Shown: in pieces, positions 44,901 to 55,700 of the stretch | How positions within the stretch are numbered: the first letter of the stretch is position 1 | Layout: each line of letters begins with the position of its first letter | Origin: Polychytrium aggregatum | Lineage: Eukaryota > Chytridiomycota > Chytridiomycetes > Polychytriales | Length of the DNA: 64,000 nucleotides | Reading direction: 5' to 3' | Assembly (NCBI RefSeq): GCF_025602895.1 | Contig: NW_026516212.1 | Coordinates: 248,001 to 312,000, forward strand | Translations under genes and position numbers: made by a program | The notes under the pieces: generated by a model | Database searches by the model: none | What the model was told of the DNA's origin: nothing | What the model saw: the letters and a program-made list of their open reading frames with translations, nothing else

Positions 44901-45690
44901 TAAATAGGAGTCCGGATGTTTCAGACGACGAAGCCAGGTGTTGATGAAAGTGCGATAGTACCGATGATGATAGCGAATCAGTGACGTTAGCAAGAGCGCT
45001 GTCGAGGCAACACGGATTACAAGCAGCGACGGCATGTCGATGTCGATGTCGGCGTCGGAGTCGATGTTAATGGCGATATCGATGGCGAGAGGGCACAGTG
45101 CCGTGTCCTCCAGTCGAGCTTAGGCAGCGATCGACAGCGAGTCGCCGGCCTCGCGATGCGGCCACGATACGATCAGACATGGACTGTCGCCGCAACACGC
45201 GATTAGGATAGTGGAGGATAGGATGTTCGGACTTACGCTGCTGTGTCTTATCGGCGGTCTTACTCTTCTTGACAGTCTTTTCTGAGGGTGCAGCCTCTGT
45301 GTGGTCCTGCTCATTGTTTCGCCTCTTCTTCATGGGAGGGTTTGCTACTTCAGCGGGGATGGATGCGGATCCGGTCTGATCGCCGATGGTGTTGTTGCTC
45401 GAGGTATCGGCATCGGCGATGGCGGACTTTGCCATCTTGGCCTTCTTCTTCTTGGTCAGTAGCTTGGCGGACGTCCTTTCGGCTGCTTCGACATCCAGAC
45501 CTGGGTCGACCGAGGGACCCTTGTGCCGTTCGACAGCCTCGCGGGAGGCTTTGGAGGTCGGCTTGTCCATGACGGATGCTGCCGGCAAGTCGTGGCTTGT
45601 GGGAGCAGCTTTCTCAAGATCGTGCTCGGCTTGGGCAACGCCCTTCGACTTCAGCTTGCTTTTCTGGATTCCAGTTGCAACGTCGCTCAT
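41971..45690 (-). CDS. Reb1/TTF1-like Myb DNA-binding protein
   Basis: Exons 45690-45237, 44877-43412, 43222-43189, 43047-42881, 42703-42629, 42488-42340 and 42113-41971 are found. All phases agree except the 42881/42703 junction. The N-terminal 400 residues are Lys/Glu/Asp-rich with long lysine runs (nuclear or nucleolar). The C-terminal half holds Myb repeats: GEWTKEEDDQLRALV with HGRQWAELERMIGKAF, completed by ERYRIL across an intron; then SRKWKYQDFMKLKKV with FKAWTALAAKFPGTTP; and a third with EVPWTHFINGLL, GKRSNNLPNMW. This arrangement matches Reb1, Nsi1 and TTF1, which bind rDNA terminators, stop RNA polymerase I and block replication forks. The target in this organism is unknown. It is head-to-head with the mitochondrial uS2 gene. 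Confidence 0.8.
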
Positions 45691-46133
45691 AACGGCCCGG
45701 ATGCAGGCCTGCGGCAGCGGGATGGTGTGCTGGGTTGGGCTCTTGGCTGGAGGCGAGAGCGGCAGCGGGTGAAAAAGCGGAAGCCAGGCCGTCAGCCCTC
45801 CCCGATACGTCGGGTCTTGGTGCTTCTCGAAAAAAACCACCCTTGCCCCAACCGCAGCCCCAGCCCTAACCGCAGCCCTCGGCGGCGCCGCCTGCGCATC
45901 TGGCACGAGCGCGGCATGGAGCCAGCCATCGCCCGGCCAGCCATCCCGTGGCTGTCCGCCGCTTTCGCCCAAGAGCGAAAATTTTTTTCAAGATCGCTTG
46001 GATCGCTTGGATCGCATCACACCGGTCAAGCCAGTTCGCATCGCGATCGCCTGAAGCCTCTGCCCGCTGCCTCCGCTGGGCCCCCTTCCTCCGTCATCTT
46101 GGTCTCTACCTCGACACACCTCGCGCTCGAACA
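45691..46133. promoter_or_regulatory. Divergent promoter region Reb1-like/uS2m
   Basis: 443 bp between opposite starts. A CCGCAGCCC cluster and an A-tract near 45981 are the visible features. Confidence 0.35.
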
Positions 46134-47117
46134 ATGCTACGCATCCAGCCCATTGCACAACGATCGCTTGCCAAGCGACTCGCCCTCAATGTCGGCCTCC
46201 GGGCGCCCATGCGGGCCAACGCTACTGTCACCGCCGCCGCGACTTCAACACCGCTGGAATCGACCCCTGCAAGTGCCGGCACGATCGATCTGGCTCAGCT
46301 GGTCCCGAAAAAGACGGTGCATGTGCCGTCGCCCATGGCCGACTTTTATGCCCACGCCGAGCAGAGCCACAACAATGCCACGGGCGAGCTTTCGATCAAG
46401 ACGCTAATGGCCGCCAACGTCCATCTGGGCCACTCTGTGTCATCCTGGAACCGCGACATGCTGCCTTACATTTACGGCGAGCGCAACGGCATCCATATCA
46501 TCAATCTGGAGCACACCCTCTCGCATCTGCGACGAGCGGTCAACGTCACCCGCGAGGTCGCCCGAAACGGCGGCAAGATCGTCTTTGTCGGCACCCGGCC
46601 CTCGATTCACAGACTCACTGTCGATGCGGCACTGAAGGGCCATGCCTACTTCATGGTCGAGTGGGTGGGCGGAACGATCACAAACAAAGAACGGGTGCTC
46701 AAGCGAAGTGTTGGCTTTGATCCCGACAAGATGGGCCAGGTTCAATCCGAAGGTGCCGGCCGAGGCCGCCGAGCCAAGAAGAACGTCGAGGTTCCCGAGA
46801 GCGATGCCGGCCTGGTTTCGGTTCAACAGCCCGATGTCTCGAAACCGGATCTGCTGGTGCTCCTGGATCTTCCCAACAACATCTGGGCTGCCCGCGAAGC
46901 CAACCAGCACCACATTCCGGTCATTGCCATCTGCGACACGGACTGCAGCCCCAAGCTAGTGACCTATCCCATCCCCGGCAACGATGACGCCAAAACCTCT
47001 GTCAAGCTGATCGCGGGTGTTCTGAGTCTGGCAGCAAAGGAGGGACACGATCTGCGACAGGCTGCCGTCCAGCAGGAGCAATACAGCAAGTTCGATGGCG
47101 CCGGGGCGCAACCATGA
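46134..47117 (+). CDS. MRP4: Mitochondrial small ribosomal subunit protein uS2 (MRP4/MRPS2)
   Basis: One exon of 327 residues. The first 60 residues are rich in Arg, Ala and Ser without acidic residues at the start, as in a mitochondrial presequence. The uS2 core follows: NVHLGHSVSSWNRDMLPYIY, IHIINLEHTLSHLRRA, GGKIVFVGTR, the WVGGTITN tryptophan-glycine motif, DLLVLLDLPNN and IPVIAICDTDCSP, ending with YPIPGNDDAKTSVKL. It sits in the small-subunit head region and is needed for mitochondrial translation. About 50 extra residues between GTITN and PDLLVL, charged and glycine-rich, are an insertion relative to bacterial S2. Confidence 0.93.
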   Translation: MLRIQPIAQRSLAKRLALNVGLRAPMRANATVTAAATSTPLESTPASAGTIDLAQLVPKKTVHVPSPMADFYAHAEQSHNNATGELSIKTLMAANVHLGHSVSSWNRDMLPYIYGERNGIHIINLEHTLSHLRRAVNVTREVARNGGKIVFVGTRPSIHRLTVDAALKGHAYFMVEWVGGTITNKERVLKRSVGFDPDKMGQVQSEGAGRGRRAKKNVEVPESDAGLVSVQQPDVSKPDLLVLLDLPNNIWAAREANQHHIPVIAICDTDCSPKLVTYPIPGNDDAKTSVKLIAGVLSLAAKEGHDLRQAAVQQEQYSKFDGAGAQP

Positions 47118-47523
47118 GGTCATTCGTGATGAGGGTCACCACGGGCAACTGCATCGTCGCCACGGACACAATAAACCAGTGGAAATTCTGCTCAGTGATG
47201 TCTGCGACCAAATTTGCAACTGAGGGGGCGGACTGTGAGCAGTGGTGCGCTCAGGAGAGGCTGCTATCGATGACCGACGCTGCATGGCAGATCCAGGCAG
47301 ATCCAGGCAGATCCAGGCAGATCCAGGCAGATCCAGGCAGATCCAGGCAGACGCCGTTCTCTCGCAGCGATCTGGCTGTGCTGCGACACGAGGCACCTGG
47401 CCGGCCATGGGACAAATTGCCGCCCAATCTCCGAGGTCGTGCGTTCTTTGCTTGTTTGCTGCCATCGCTCGACCCATCTCGCTGCCTGAGGCCGTCCAAA
47501 TCTACGTTCTGCCATGAAGAGCC
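47118..47523. other. Intergenic with 10-bp minisatellite
   Basis: It contains about six units of ATCCAGGCAG at 47288-47352. The rest shows no gene. Confidence 0.6.
47288..47352. repeat. 10-bp minisatellite (ATCCAGGCAG)
   Basis: Six nearly perfect tandem copies between the uS2m and CCCH genes. Confidence 0.9.
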
Positions 47524-49842
47524 ATGGACTCATCGCCATCAGTACCGCAGCCCCTCGATCCGCATCCGCATCCGCATCCGCTGGGCACCGACGCTGTCTC
47601 GGCAGCCCCAAGGCCAAGACGAACTCGTGTGCTCGATGATCTCCCCTTCGTCATCCACACACCCGCCGCTCAAGCTTCCGTCCATCCTGCGGGCGAGCCA
47701 CCAGTATCAACAGCTGCACATGCGAGGCTTCAAGACAACCCCGCATATCCGCTTGAGCTTGAGCCTGAATCCAGCGAGGCTTCACCGTTGGCATCGCTGG
47801 CTCTGTCGGGACTCCTTCTTCCACCTCCTCTTCTTGGGCCTCCGGCACTCCCCATCAGAACCATGGCGATCCAATCAAAACCCATCGACCCTTCGATCTC
47901 CGTGAGCAACCCCATGTCACCACATTCTCAACGGCACGTCCAATACCGGCCTAACGATCCATCGCCCGCTCCTCTCCAACAACCGCTGACCACGTCCGAT
48001 GTCGCAGCCCGATTGCTCCCGCCGTGCACCCAAGCCGAGCCGGTTTCTGTTTCTCTGACCCTGATCCAGCCTCGGATCGAGGCTCATGTCTCCACGCGGG
48101 ATATGCCGCTGTATTCTCACAGCCTCCACCCAGCAAATGCTATCGCTGACATGCCGGGCAGTCCGCCCGTGCCCGAGATCCCCAGCAAGGTTGCTGCACA
48201 AGCGACATCCGATGGGCTTGCAGTCGCATCCAGAGACAAAGCATGCGGTCATGGTCATGGCAACCAGGGCCATGAGGATCGAGACGACGGCGACGGCGAT
48301 GCTGAATCCGAAGAAGGAGAGATTGACGAAGCGGATGACCAACTGGCGATCTCCAGGACAAGTCCTACTGGTCCTGTTGAATCGAATGCCCAGCACCAAC
48401 CAGTTGTGCCGTCAAGCATCGGACCCGCCTCCGGGCCAGCCGAAGCCAAACGAAAATGGAATCTGTCAGAGCTGCTGGATCAATCGTTTGACTACATCGA
48501 GCGAGCCAACAAAATGCCCAAGACAGAAGGACAGTCGCTCTGTGGCTCTGCCGCCTATTCCCTCAGACGAGACACCTGCCCATTCCCACCCGCTGGATCC
48601 GAATCTATCGCCGCCTTCGCCAGCCGCCGTGATCCTCGTCCCATCATTAGCTACGAAGACGATGGCCCTGGCCCTGGGAATTTCACACCGCCTCTCCCGA
48701 CGATGCCTTCTGGCCAAGCATTTGTGGTACCCGAGGATTCAGGACCATGGATATATCGCCAGCATCGACAGAATCAGCAACACCACCAAGACTCTCAGCG
48801 TCCCCAACATTCCCCGTATCCGCCGTATCCTCAGCACTCACGAGTTTTGCAAAACCCACTGCATTCCAACCAGATGACTGGCCAGCCATCTTCTACAAAG
48901 ACAAGTGGCAAGAAAAAGAAAAAATCCAAGTCCAACTCCAAAAACAAGCACAAGCCAGCAGCAGCACCAGGTCCAGTCGAAGGCAGTGGCTCTGGTATCG
49001 GCGACGAGGCACCAGCTTCGCCCGATATGCATGACGGTCCTGGAGCGTCGCATTCATCGCCTGAGACCATTGTGACCAATCTGAATGCCCCGGAGCACCA
49101 ACCACAGCGTCTCTTGAAGCAGATTCTAAAGGAGCAACAAACCCAGATGATGCACGCCAAGCGTGAAAAGGAACGGCAGAGACGGCCATGCGAATTCTGG
49201 GCCGAAGGACGGTGTTTCCGCCGAGAAAAATGCAAGTTTTCGCACGATGGACCAGGGTGGCCGGTGCCTGAGATGACTCCGGCAGACCGAAAGACGATCG
49301 TTTGCGGACCCTTCCGGGGCGGCGTCTGCCCAAACACCGAGCAGACATGCGCATACTCGCACAATCTCAGCATGATGCCGTGTCTGTTTTTCTTCAAGTC
49401 TGGGTGCGTCAAAGGCAGTCAATGCCGGTTCAACCACGGAGCCCTGTCGATCTTTCAGCAGGAATGGGTTGAGCGCGAGCACAAGCACCTCAATACGATT
49501 GTTCCTGGAATCGAGACGCCGGATGGGAATCACATTGTCTGCCACAAGTTCAAGATCGGCGAGTGCCTCAAGAGCGAAGAGGAATGCGGATACTCTCACA
49601 ATCTGAAGTTGCTCCCGTGCGTCTACTTCTATCGCCCACAGGGATGTCATGTCGGTGATCAGTGCCGCTTCGGTCATGGTCCTCGAACTCCCGAGATTGA
49701 CGCCTTCCTGCAGAGAGAACGACAGCAGTATCTGGCACGGATGCAGCGCAATGATCGACTCAAGGCTGATCAACTGTCGAAGTGGCCGACCGGAAACAGA
49801 GGTGGCCCGGCCGGTGGGCAACAGGCGCATAGGCACGGCTGA
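47524..49842 (+). CDS. CCCH-type zinc-finger protein
   Basis: A single frame of 772 residues. The first 540 residues are low-complexity (Pro, Ser, Gln, His), with an acidic patch near residue 260 and a lysine-rich run (GKKKKKSKSNSKNKHK) near residue 465. The C-terminal 230 residues hold CCCH fingers: CEFWAEGRCFRREKCKFSH, CGPFRGGVCPNTEQTCAYSH, CLFFFKSGCVKGSQCRFNH, CHKFKIGECLKSEEECGYSH and CVYFYRPQGCHVGDQCRFGH. Five spaced fingers suggest single-stranded RNA binding, as in the CPSF30/Yth1 or Nab2 neighbourhoods, but finger spacing here does not fix an orthologue. I infer a role in mRNA processing or decay. No introns. Confidence 0.82.
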   Translation: MDSSPSVPQPLDPHPHPHPLGTDAVSAAPRPRRTRVLDDLPFVIHTPAAQASVHPAGEPPVSTAAHARLQDNPAYPLELEPESSEASPLASLALSGLLLPPPLLGPPALPIRTMAIQSKPIDPSISVSNPMSPHSQRHVQYRPNDPSPAPLQQPLTTSDVAARLLPPCTQAEPVSVSLTLIQPRIEAHVSTRDMPLYSHSLHPANAIADMPGSPPVPEIPSKVAAQATSDGLAVASRDKACGHGHGNQGHEDRDDGDGDAESEEGEIDEADDQLAISRTSPTGPVESNAQHQPVVPSSIGPASGPAEAKRKWNLSELLDQSFDYIERANKMPKTEGQSLCGSAAYSLRRDTCPFPPAGSESIAAFASRRDPRPIISYEDDGPGPGNFTPPLPTMPSGQAFVVPEDSGPWIYRQHRQNQQHHQDSQRPQHSPYPPYPQHSRVLQNPLHSNQMTGQPSSTKTSGKKKKKSKSNSKNKHKPAAAPGPVEGSGSGIGDEAPASPDMHDGPGASHSSPETIVTNLNAPEHQPQRLLKQILKEQQTQMMHAKREKERQRRPCEFWAEGRCFRREKCKFSHDGPGWPVPEMTPADRKTIVCGPFRGGVCPNTEQTCAYSHNLSMMPCLFFFKSGCVKGSQCRFNHGALSIFQQEWVEREHKHLNTIVPGIETPDGNHIVCHKFKIGECLKSEEECGYSHNLKLLPCVYFYRPQGCHVGDQCRFGHGPRTPEIDAFLQRERQQYLARMQRNDRLKADQLSKWPTGNRGGPAGGQQAHRHG

Positions 49843-50162
49843 GGCTCTGCTGCAACCTGGTTGTTGCTGATCTGTTGCGCACCGAATGGTCGGCTTGGGC
49901 AGGGCTCAAATACATTGCCTCCACGGCCTGTTCCCTCATATCATACCTGGAACCGCTGCGATTCGAGCAGCGTCTCATCTGGGAATGTGGTGGTGCTGTC
50001 CCAGTTGCTGGTCCTTGCACTGGCTCTCAGGGCTCAGCCAAGGCCTTTGCGGTCTCTGGTTACACAGCATCTGTCCCGGCTGTGGGCCTGGGCGATTTTG
50101 CCCTTCCGTCGACCCTGGCGACTCGCCCTCTCATCTTCCGCTCTGTCCAGCCCAAGACGACC
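49843..50162. other. Upstream region of the capping protein gene with an unexplained open frame
   Basis: A 97-codon frame ends at the capping-protein ATG (49875-50165), with balanced codon use but no recognised motif. See findings. Confidence 0.35.
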
Positions 50163-51814
50163 ATGGTAAGCCGTCTGGACTGCGACCAAGCAGCCGCTTG
50201 ATCCATCTAGCGCCTCCGACGTTCTGCTTGACCGCGAATACCACATTCACCTGAATGATATCCTTGGCGCTCGGGTCAGCCCGGACGTTGCTTGGACTGC
50301 GATCGCAGATGAGCGAACGGGATATGCAGCCAAGGGGCGTCTCTTGGTTGCGAGTGCCCCTCCAAAGGCCCACACAACGGCCGTGCGCTTATCGGCTATT
50401 CTCTTTGCACAGACCGAACCCATCGATTGTGCTCTTGACTTGATGCGTCGCCTGCCTCCGCAGCATGTGGAGCAGAGCCTGACGGATCTCATCAACCTCG
50501 TCCCCGATCTGACGGATGAGCTCCTCTCGGCCATCGACCAGCCCCTGAAGGTTCAGCGCTGTCGCCAGACCGGGCGAGATTACCTTCTCTGCGACTACAA
50601 CCGCGACGGAGAGTCCTATCGGTGCGTTGTTGCCGATGGCGGCCCTGACGCCTCGGCCTTCTGGCTGAACAGCTTGGCCGTTTCCTCGAGCCAAGCAGCC
50701 GAGCCACCCCGCCGAGCCGAGCACGCCACGATGCTTTTTCTGCCACCCGGCTCGTCTGCCTCGATGCCATGAGCAGAATGCCACTGCCTCCCTCTCGAAG
50801 ATTTACCTGCTGTGTATATTAACCATCGTTGGGCCATCCAACGATCGTTGCATCAACACAGTTCTCCGTGGTCGAACGACTATGACCCTCAGCTCCACGA
50901 TGGCACCCAGCCTTCGCTCAAGCTGAGGAAGCTGGAGGTCTCTGCCAATGACGCCTTCGATACGTACCGAGAAATGTGGGTGCAGATCTGCCCATGTCTC
51001 ATCGACTCTGTTGAATGGCTGTGGTCGAGCAAGTCCAGCGAGATGGGCGAGTGTCAACAGCGATATGCCTGGGCTGTCGACGGCCCATACCGGTGGTGGC
51101 GAGACCAGATTTGTTCCTGACCATGGCAACTGCATCTCTTGCCGCGTGCACGCTGCCATCTCGTTTGCTTTGACTGACTAGGTACTACGAGGGCGGTGTC
51201 TCGTCCGTTTATATGTGGGACCTGGACGAAGCTTTCGCGGCTGTTGTTCTTATCAAGAAGACCAACGACCAGGGCGGCTCGTGGGACTCGATCCATGTTT
51301 TTGAGGTTCAGGAGAAGCGCCGCGAGGCTCACTACAAGCTCACCTCGACCGTCATGCTCTCGTTGACCACGGGCTCGCAGAAGATGGGTGATCTCTCGCT
51401 GGCCGGCAGCCTGACCCGGCAGGTGAGTCGTGATGCCATAAAGCTGGCAGACAGGACTAATCCTGAAAGATAAGGCCACATGCTCTTGCTGGAGGATTCA
51501 GATCGAGGCTCTGCGCGATTCGGACTAATCCACACGGGAACTCGCCTCTTGTCTCTGGCTGTGATGGCGGACCGCAGCACGAAGTGGATTGCCCCTTGGA
51601 CGACTACTCGGCCCACGTCGGCAACCTTGGCCGCATTGTCGAGGATGTCGAGATCAAGATGCGCAACGCTCTCCAGGAGATCTACTTTGGAAAGACACGC
51701 GAGGTTGTCAACGACCTGCGATCGGCCACCAACCTTGAAGTGGTGCAGCAGCAAATGTCGGTCACTAACGAACTGTTTGCCATGCTCAACAAGCGAAACG
51801 CTGGCAACAACTGA
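50163..51814 (+). CDS. CAP2: F-actin-capping protein subunit beta
   Basis: Exons 50413-50621, 50862-50975, 51182-51422 and 51578-51814 are firm. A first exon made only of ATG at 50163-50165, followed by GTAAGC, would complete a 267-residue protein, the usual length. With the alpha subunit it caps actin barbed ends in cortical patches. Conserved segments include [13 protein letters not shown] at the N-terminus, [48 protein letters not shown], and the C-terminal [20 protein letters not shown] with the actin-binding tentacle after it. The ATG-only exon is inferred. The region between 50166 and 50412 is also open in the same frame as exon 2, so an N-terminally extended form cannot be excluded. 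Confidence 0.88.
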
Positions 51815-51934
51815 GGCGGTGGGCTACACTTTTCACTTGGGCGAACGGGACATTGCCCGATTTCCGCTTTGCTTGTGTGGGCTTTGAACGCCTGCGTCCA
51901 GTTGCAATAAACCAGCAATCTCCTTGGCAGCCTC

Positions 51935-52110
51935 CGGGTGAATGCCCTGGGTGAATGCCCTGGGTGAATGCCCTGGGTGAATGCCCTGGGTGAATGCCCT
52001 GGGTGAATGCCCTGGGTGAATGCCCTGGGTGAATGCCCTGGGTGAATGCCCTGGGTGAATGCCCTGGGTGAATGCCCTGGGTGAATGCCCTGGGTGAATG
52101 CCCTGGGTGA
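51935..52110. repeat. 13-bp minisatellite (GGGTGAATGCCCT)
   Basis: About 13.5 virtually identical tandem copies. Such homogeneity suggests recent expansion. Confidence 0.95.
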
Positions 52111-52210
52111 AGAGCTTGAGTCGCCAAGGTTGCATCACGACTCCAGAGGAATCGCCGTTGCGGTCATGGATATACTGTGGAGCCACGATCTGATGCTCTG
52201 TGGGAACGGC

Positions 52211-52310
52211 CTGCTCTCGCCTGCTCTCGCTCGCTCTCGCCTGCTCTCGCCTGCTCTCGCCTGCTCTCGCCTGCTCTCGCCTGCTCTCGCCTGCTCTCGC
52301 TCGCTCTCGC
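52211..52310. repeat. 10-bp minisatellite (CTGCTCTCGC)
   Basis: Ten copies, two of them with TCG in place of CTG at the start. Confidence 0.95.
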
Positions 52311-52746
52311 TCTAGAGCGAGATCATCGCCAAGCCATCCCGGCTTGTGGTCACGCGAGCACACGTGGCGCGAACCAATACGTCCCGAAAAGGCAGTCCGC
52401 TGGTCGGCGAAACGCCGGCTTGGGCTGATGGCGCCCTTCCCCTCCCGATCGAGTCACTCTCCAACGCCGATCTGGCCTGCTCCCACAACGCAATCGCCTG
52501 CTCCTCCACGGCCGATCTAGCATCGCCAGCCCCACGGTCAGTCTGCCCCGCCGCGGTGTGTTCTCCCGTCCCAGCCTGCCGGATCTCGGCGGCGGTCTCC
52601 GATCGGCCTGGTTCTCATTCGCTCATCCCTTCCACAGATTCGACCGAGTCCATCCAAGCCCATAGACGCCTGTTTCACTGCACCATGTCTGTCTGGCGTC
52701 CACAAGAAGTACCAGAGTCGTTCCCGCACCATCGCTTCCCTCGTCT

Positions 52747-55700
52747 ATGCTCGTGGATTGCGCTTCGAGATCCAAGCCTTTTCATTTCATCTGCAAGACT
52801 GTGAGATAGCCGCGTGCACGGCCACCCAGCACTTCGCCAGCGTCCCTTTTGTCGCCATAGGCGGCCCGCTCCGCCAACTAACTCTTGCCCGGAACGACTT
52901 TTGTTGCCTGCCAACCGCCACTTGTCGCACTCTCCATAGGATGCCGAGCTCAAACGGGCCGTTACGGTCTGTTCAGACTATCGCTCGATCAAAAAGGAGC
53001 TCGGAGGGTTGAAGACCGTCAGTGAGGTGAGAAGCGCTGCGATGGTCCATGACTCTGGGGTGGTCCAGCAGCCATTTGGGCATGGGATTCGAAGCATTGC
53101 AGCTTCTCTACATCAAAAGACGACCCCATGTGAGGGATCGATGAGTCCGCGGCATGTCCGCGGCACGTCCATGGTGTGCTGGCTCTGTGGTCATCTGTCT
53201 CTATGATCTGAATTGACGGCCTCAACCCCATTCGTCTGGTCGAATCGCTGATCTCTGTCCCTGTATGTCTCTTCCAGATCAAAGAGCGCATCGAGTATCT
53301 CAAGCTCGCCTTTGGCTCCTCCGCTCCCGCTGCCCACGCCGCCCACGCCGCCCCCGCTGCTCCCCGAACCCCGCGCAAATCGGTCGCCAAGCCCGCTGCC
53401 GAGAAAGCCGGCGGACAGACCCCAAAAGCCTCGGCCGCCAAGGCCGTCAAGGCTCATACTGCCAAATCCCATTCAGCCAAGGCATCCTCGCACGTCAATA
53501 TCCAAAAGGAAAACAAGGCCATCCCGGCGGCAGCCGAGCCGCTCAACAAGGCAGACTACATGGACTACGGCGGAAGTGACCCAGTGGTCCTGCTGCCGGC
53601 CAGCCCTGCTTCAGCCTCGAGTGATGCACTCCTGCCTCCTGCGGGCAAGGTCCGGAGCACCAAGCAGATCCTTGCGGAATCGACCCTCTTCAAGAAAGAA
53701 AAGGATCCCGTTGTCGTCCCTGTTCCCGAACAGCATGTGCGGCAGACCATCAGGGCCCTGCAGGTCGGCTCGTCTGCACCCACCCAGCGCACCCAGCGCA
53801 CCCAATCGAGAACCCGGATCAAGTCCGAGACTCCTGTGGAGGAGGCAGTACATGCGTCGGACCCTGCTCTCCCGGACACTACTGTTTCTGAGGATGCCTC
53901 TGCTTCTGCTCCGGATGCTGAGGCCCCTGTCACCAACCCTGGCACCATGACTCCTTCCCGAAAGGCTGCCCTCCGCGCCCGCAAGGTATCGACCCGCCTG
54001 GGCGGCTCCCGGTTGGCCTACGAGTTTGTTCCCAATCCTGACGCTCCCTACAACGCTCCTGCTGATGTGTCTCCCAGCGATGCATTGACCTCGTCCCAGG
54101 AATCTGTCGTCTCTACCCCGAAGCGCTCGATTCGGAAACGAGCCACAATCGATCCCCTCTCGTTCCCACCCGCCGAGCCAGCCGCAGAGGCTAAAGCCGA
54201 CACCAGTACTTCGCTGACACCTGCCCGCAGATCCCGTCGAACACCATCCCGTGCCTCGTTGATCGCCCGTGGTGCCTCAACCTCCCCTCCGGAAGCCGAG
54301 GCGCCTGAAGCACCTGCCCCAGCACCTCCTGTTGCGGATAAACCTCGGCGGAAATCGGCCAGCGCCAAGACCTCAAGTGCAAAAACAGCCATCAGCACCA
54401 AGACATCAGCGGCCATCCGAGCCACTGCTGCCACCAGAGCCTCGCTTGCAGCAAAGGAGGCCTCGAGCTCTGTCCCGGTGGTCATTGTTCGCACCCCTCC
54501 TCCTGTCCTGGCAGTCTCTACTACGCCATCTGAGCCCTCCCCCAAGGTCGCCAGCCCGGCCGATTCGGAAATCAATCGCCCCACCGCCTCATCGCAGTCG
54601 AGTCCTCAGGAGTCCCACGATGCTCCCGTCGCTCCATCCACTTCTCAGTCCGAGATCGATACACTGTCCGATGTTGCCCAGACGCCTTCGCGAAAGTCAC
54701 TCTTTGACTTTTCTTTCGTGTCCCCGCGTTTCTTCACCCCCCGATCGCCTGTCTCGCCTTCTTCGGAGTCGCCATGGACACAGTCCAGAATCGAGACTGT
54801 CCCCCCACTGCAGGAAGACGACGATCTGGGCGAGAGCCAGCCGCCTGCGGCAACCTCGCCTCTCGCTGCTGCTTCTGCATACCGCCGCGAGCACCGGACT
54901 CCCAACCAAACCTCGGCTCATTCGCTTGCCCGCACGACTCCAAGCTCCTGCTCGCTGACTGAGCCGCAGCGCCCTCAGTCGCCCGACTCCATCTATCTTG
55001 ATGCTGACCTCCCTTCGCCGGTCGCTGCGCCTACGAGCTCGATCCGACCCCTCTCGTCCATCTTTGGCAAGTTTGCGCGCTACACGGAGGGATCCAAGGC
55101 TGCAAGCGACCCTCGGAGCCCTGCCCCAGTTGTCGGCAAGAAGCGGGAGCGCCAGGAAGTCACTCCCCAAGTCCATCGCATCGCACCAAGCCCCCTCTCT
55201 TCCCAGGACGACAGTGCAAGCAATGGCACCCATGGATCTGATCCTTTTGCCAATTTGGCGAGCCGGCCAATCGCGCAGCCCCGGCGCTTCAACCGCGCTG
55301 CTCTGGCGAATGGATCGCTGTACCCAAAGCTTCCTTCTCAGAACACGCTGGGTCTCCAGACACAGCTTGAAGTGGAGATTGAGCCCGCGTCTGCCAGTAA
55401 GCGAGTCAAGTACGACGATCAGGCCAACACCACCCAAGTCCCGATCTCGGCCCCATCGCGCCCCGCATCGCAGAGACAAGTCGATTTGGTTCGCAAAGAT
55501 GGCTCCCGGCTCCCGGTTCGAATCCGAGGCACGCCGCAGCGATCCTTGATCCGCAACCCGATCATCTTGACCACATCCATCTTCCGAAGCTGGTTTGGCC
55601 AGCCAAAGACCGAGCCCGACGACAACGAAGATGACGAGGAGGATGAAGATGAAGATGAAGATGAAGGCGAGGACGGAAGCGAGGAGGATGAAGATGCCGA

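Larger units (their letters stand above)
51815..52746. other. Intergenic with two minisatellites
   Basis: It holds the arrays at 51935-52110 and 52211-52310. Short open frames through them encode only repeat peptides. Confidence 0.6.

Noticed and set aside
51935-52310. CRISPR array
   Set aside because: These are head-to-tail minisatellites with no spacers, in a eukaryotic genome.
51786-52363. Frames through the 13-bp and 10-bp arrays encoding repeat peptides
   Set aside because: They only translate the tandem repeats, in several frames and both strands.
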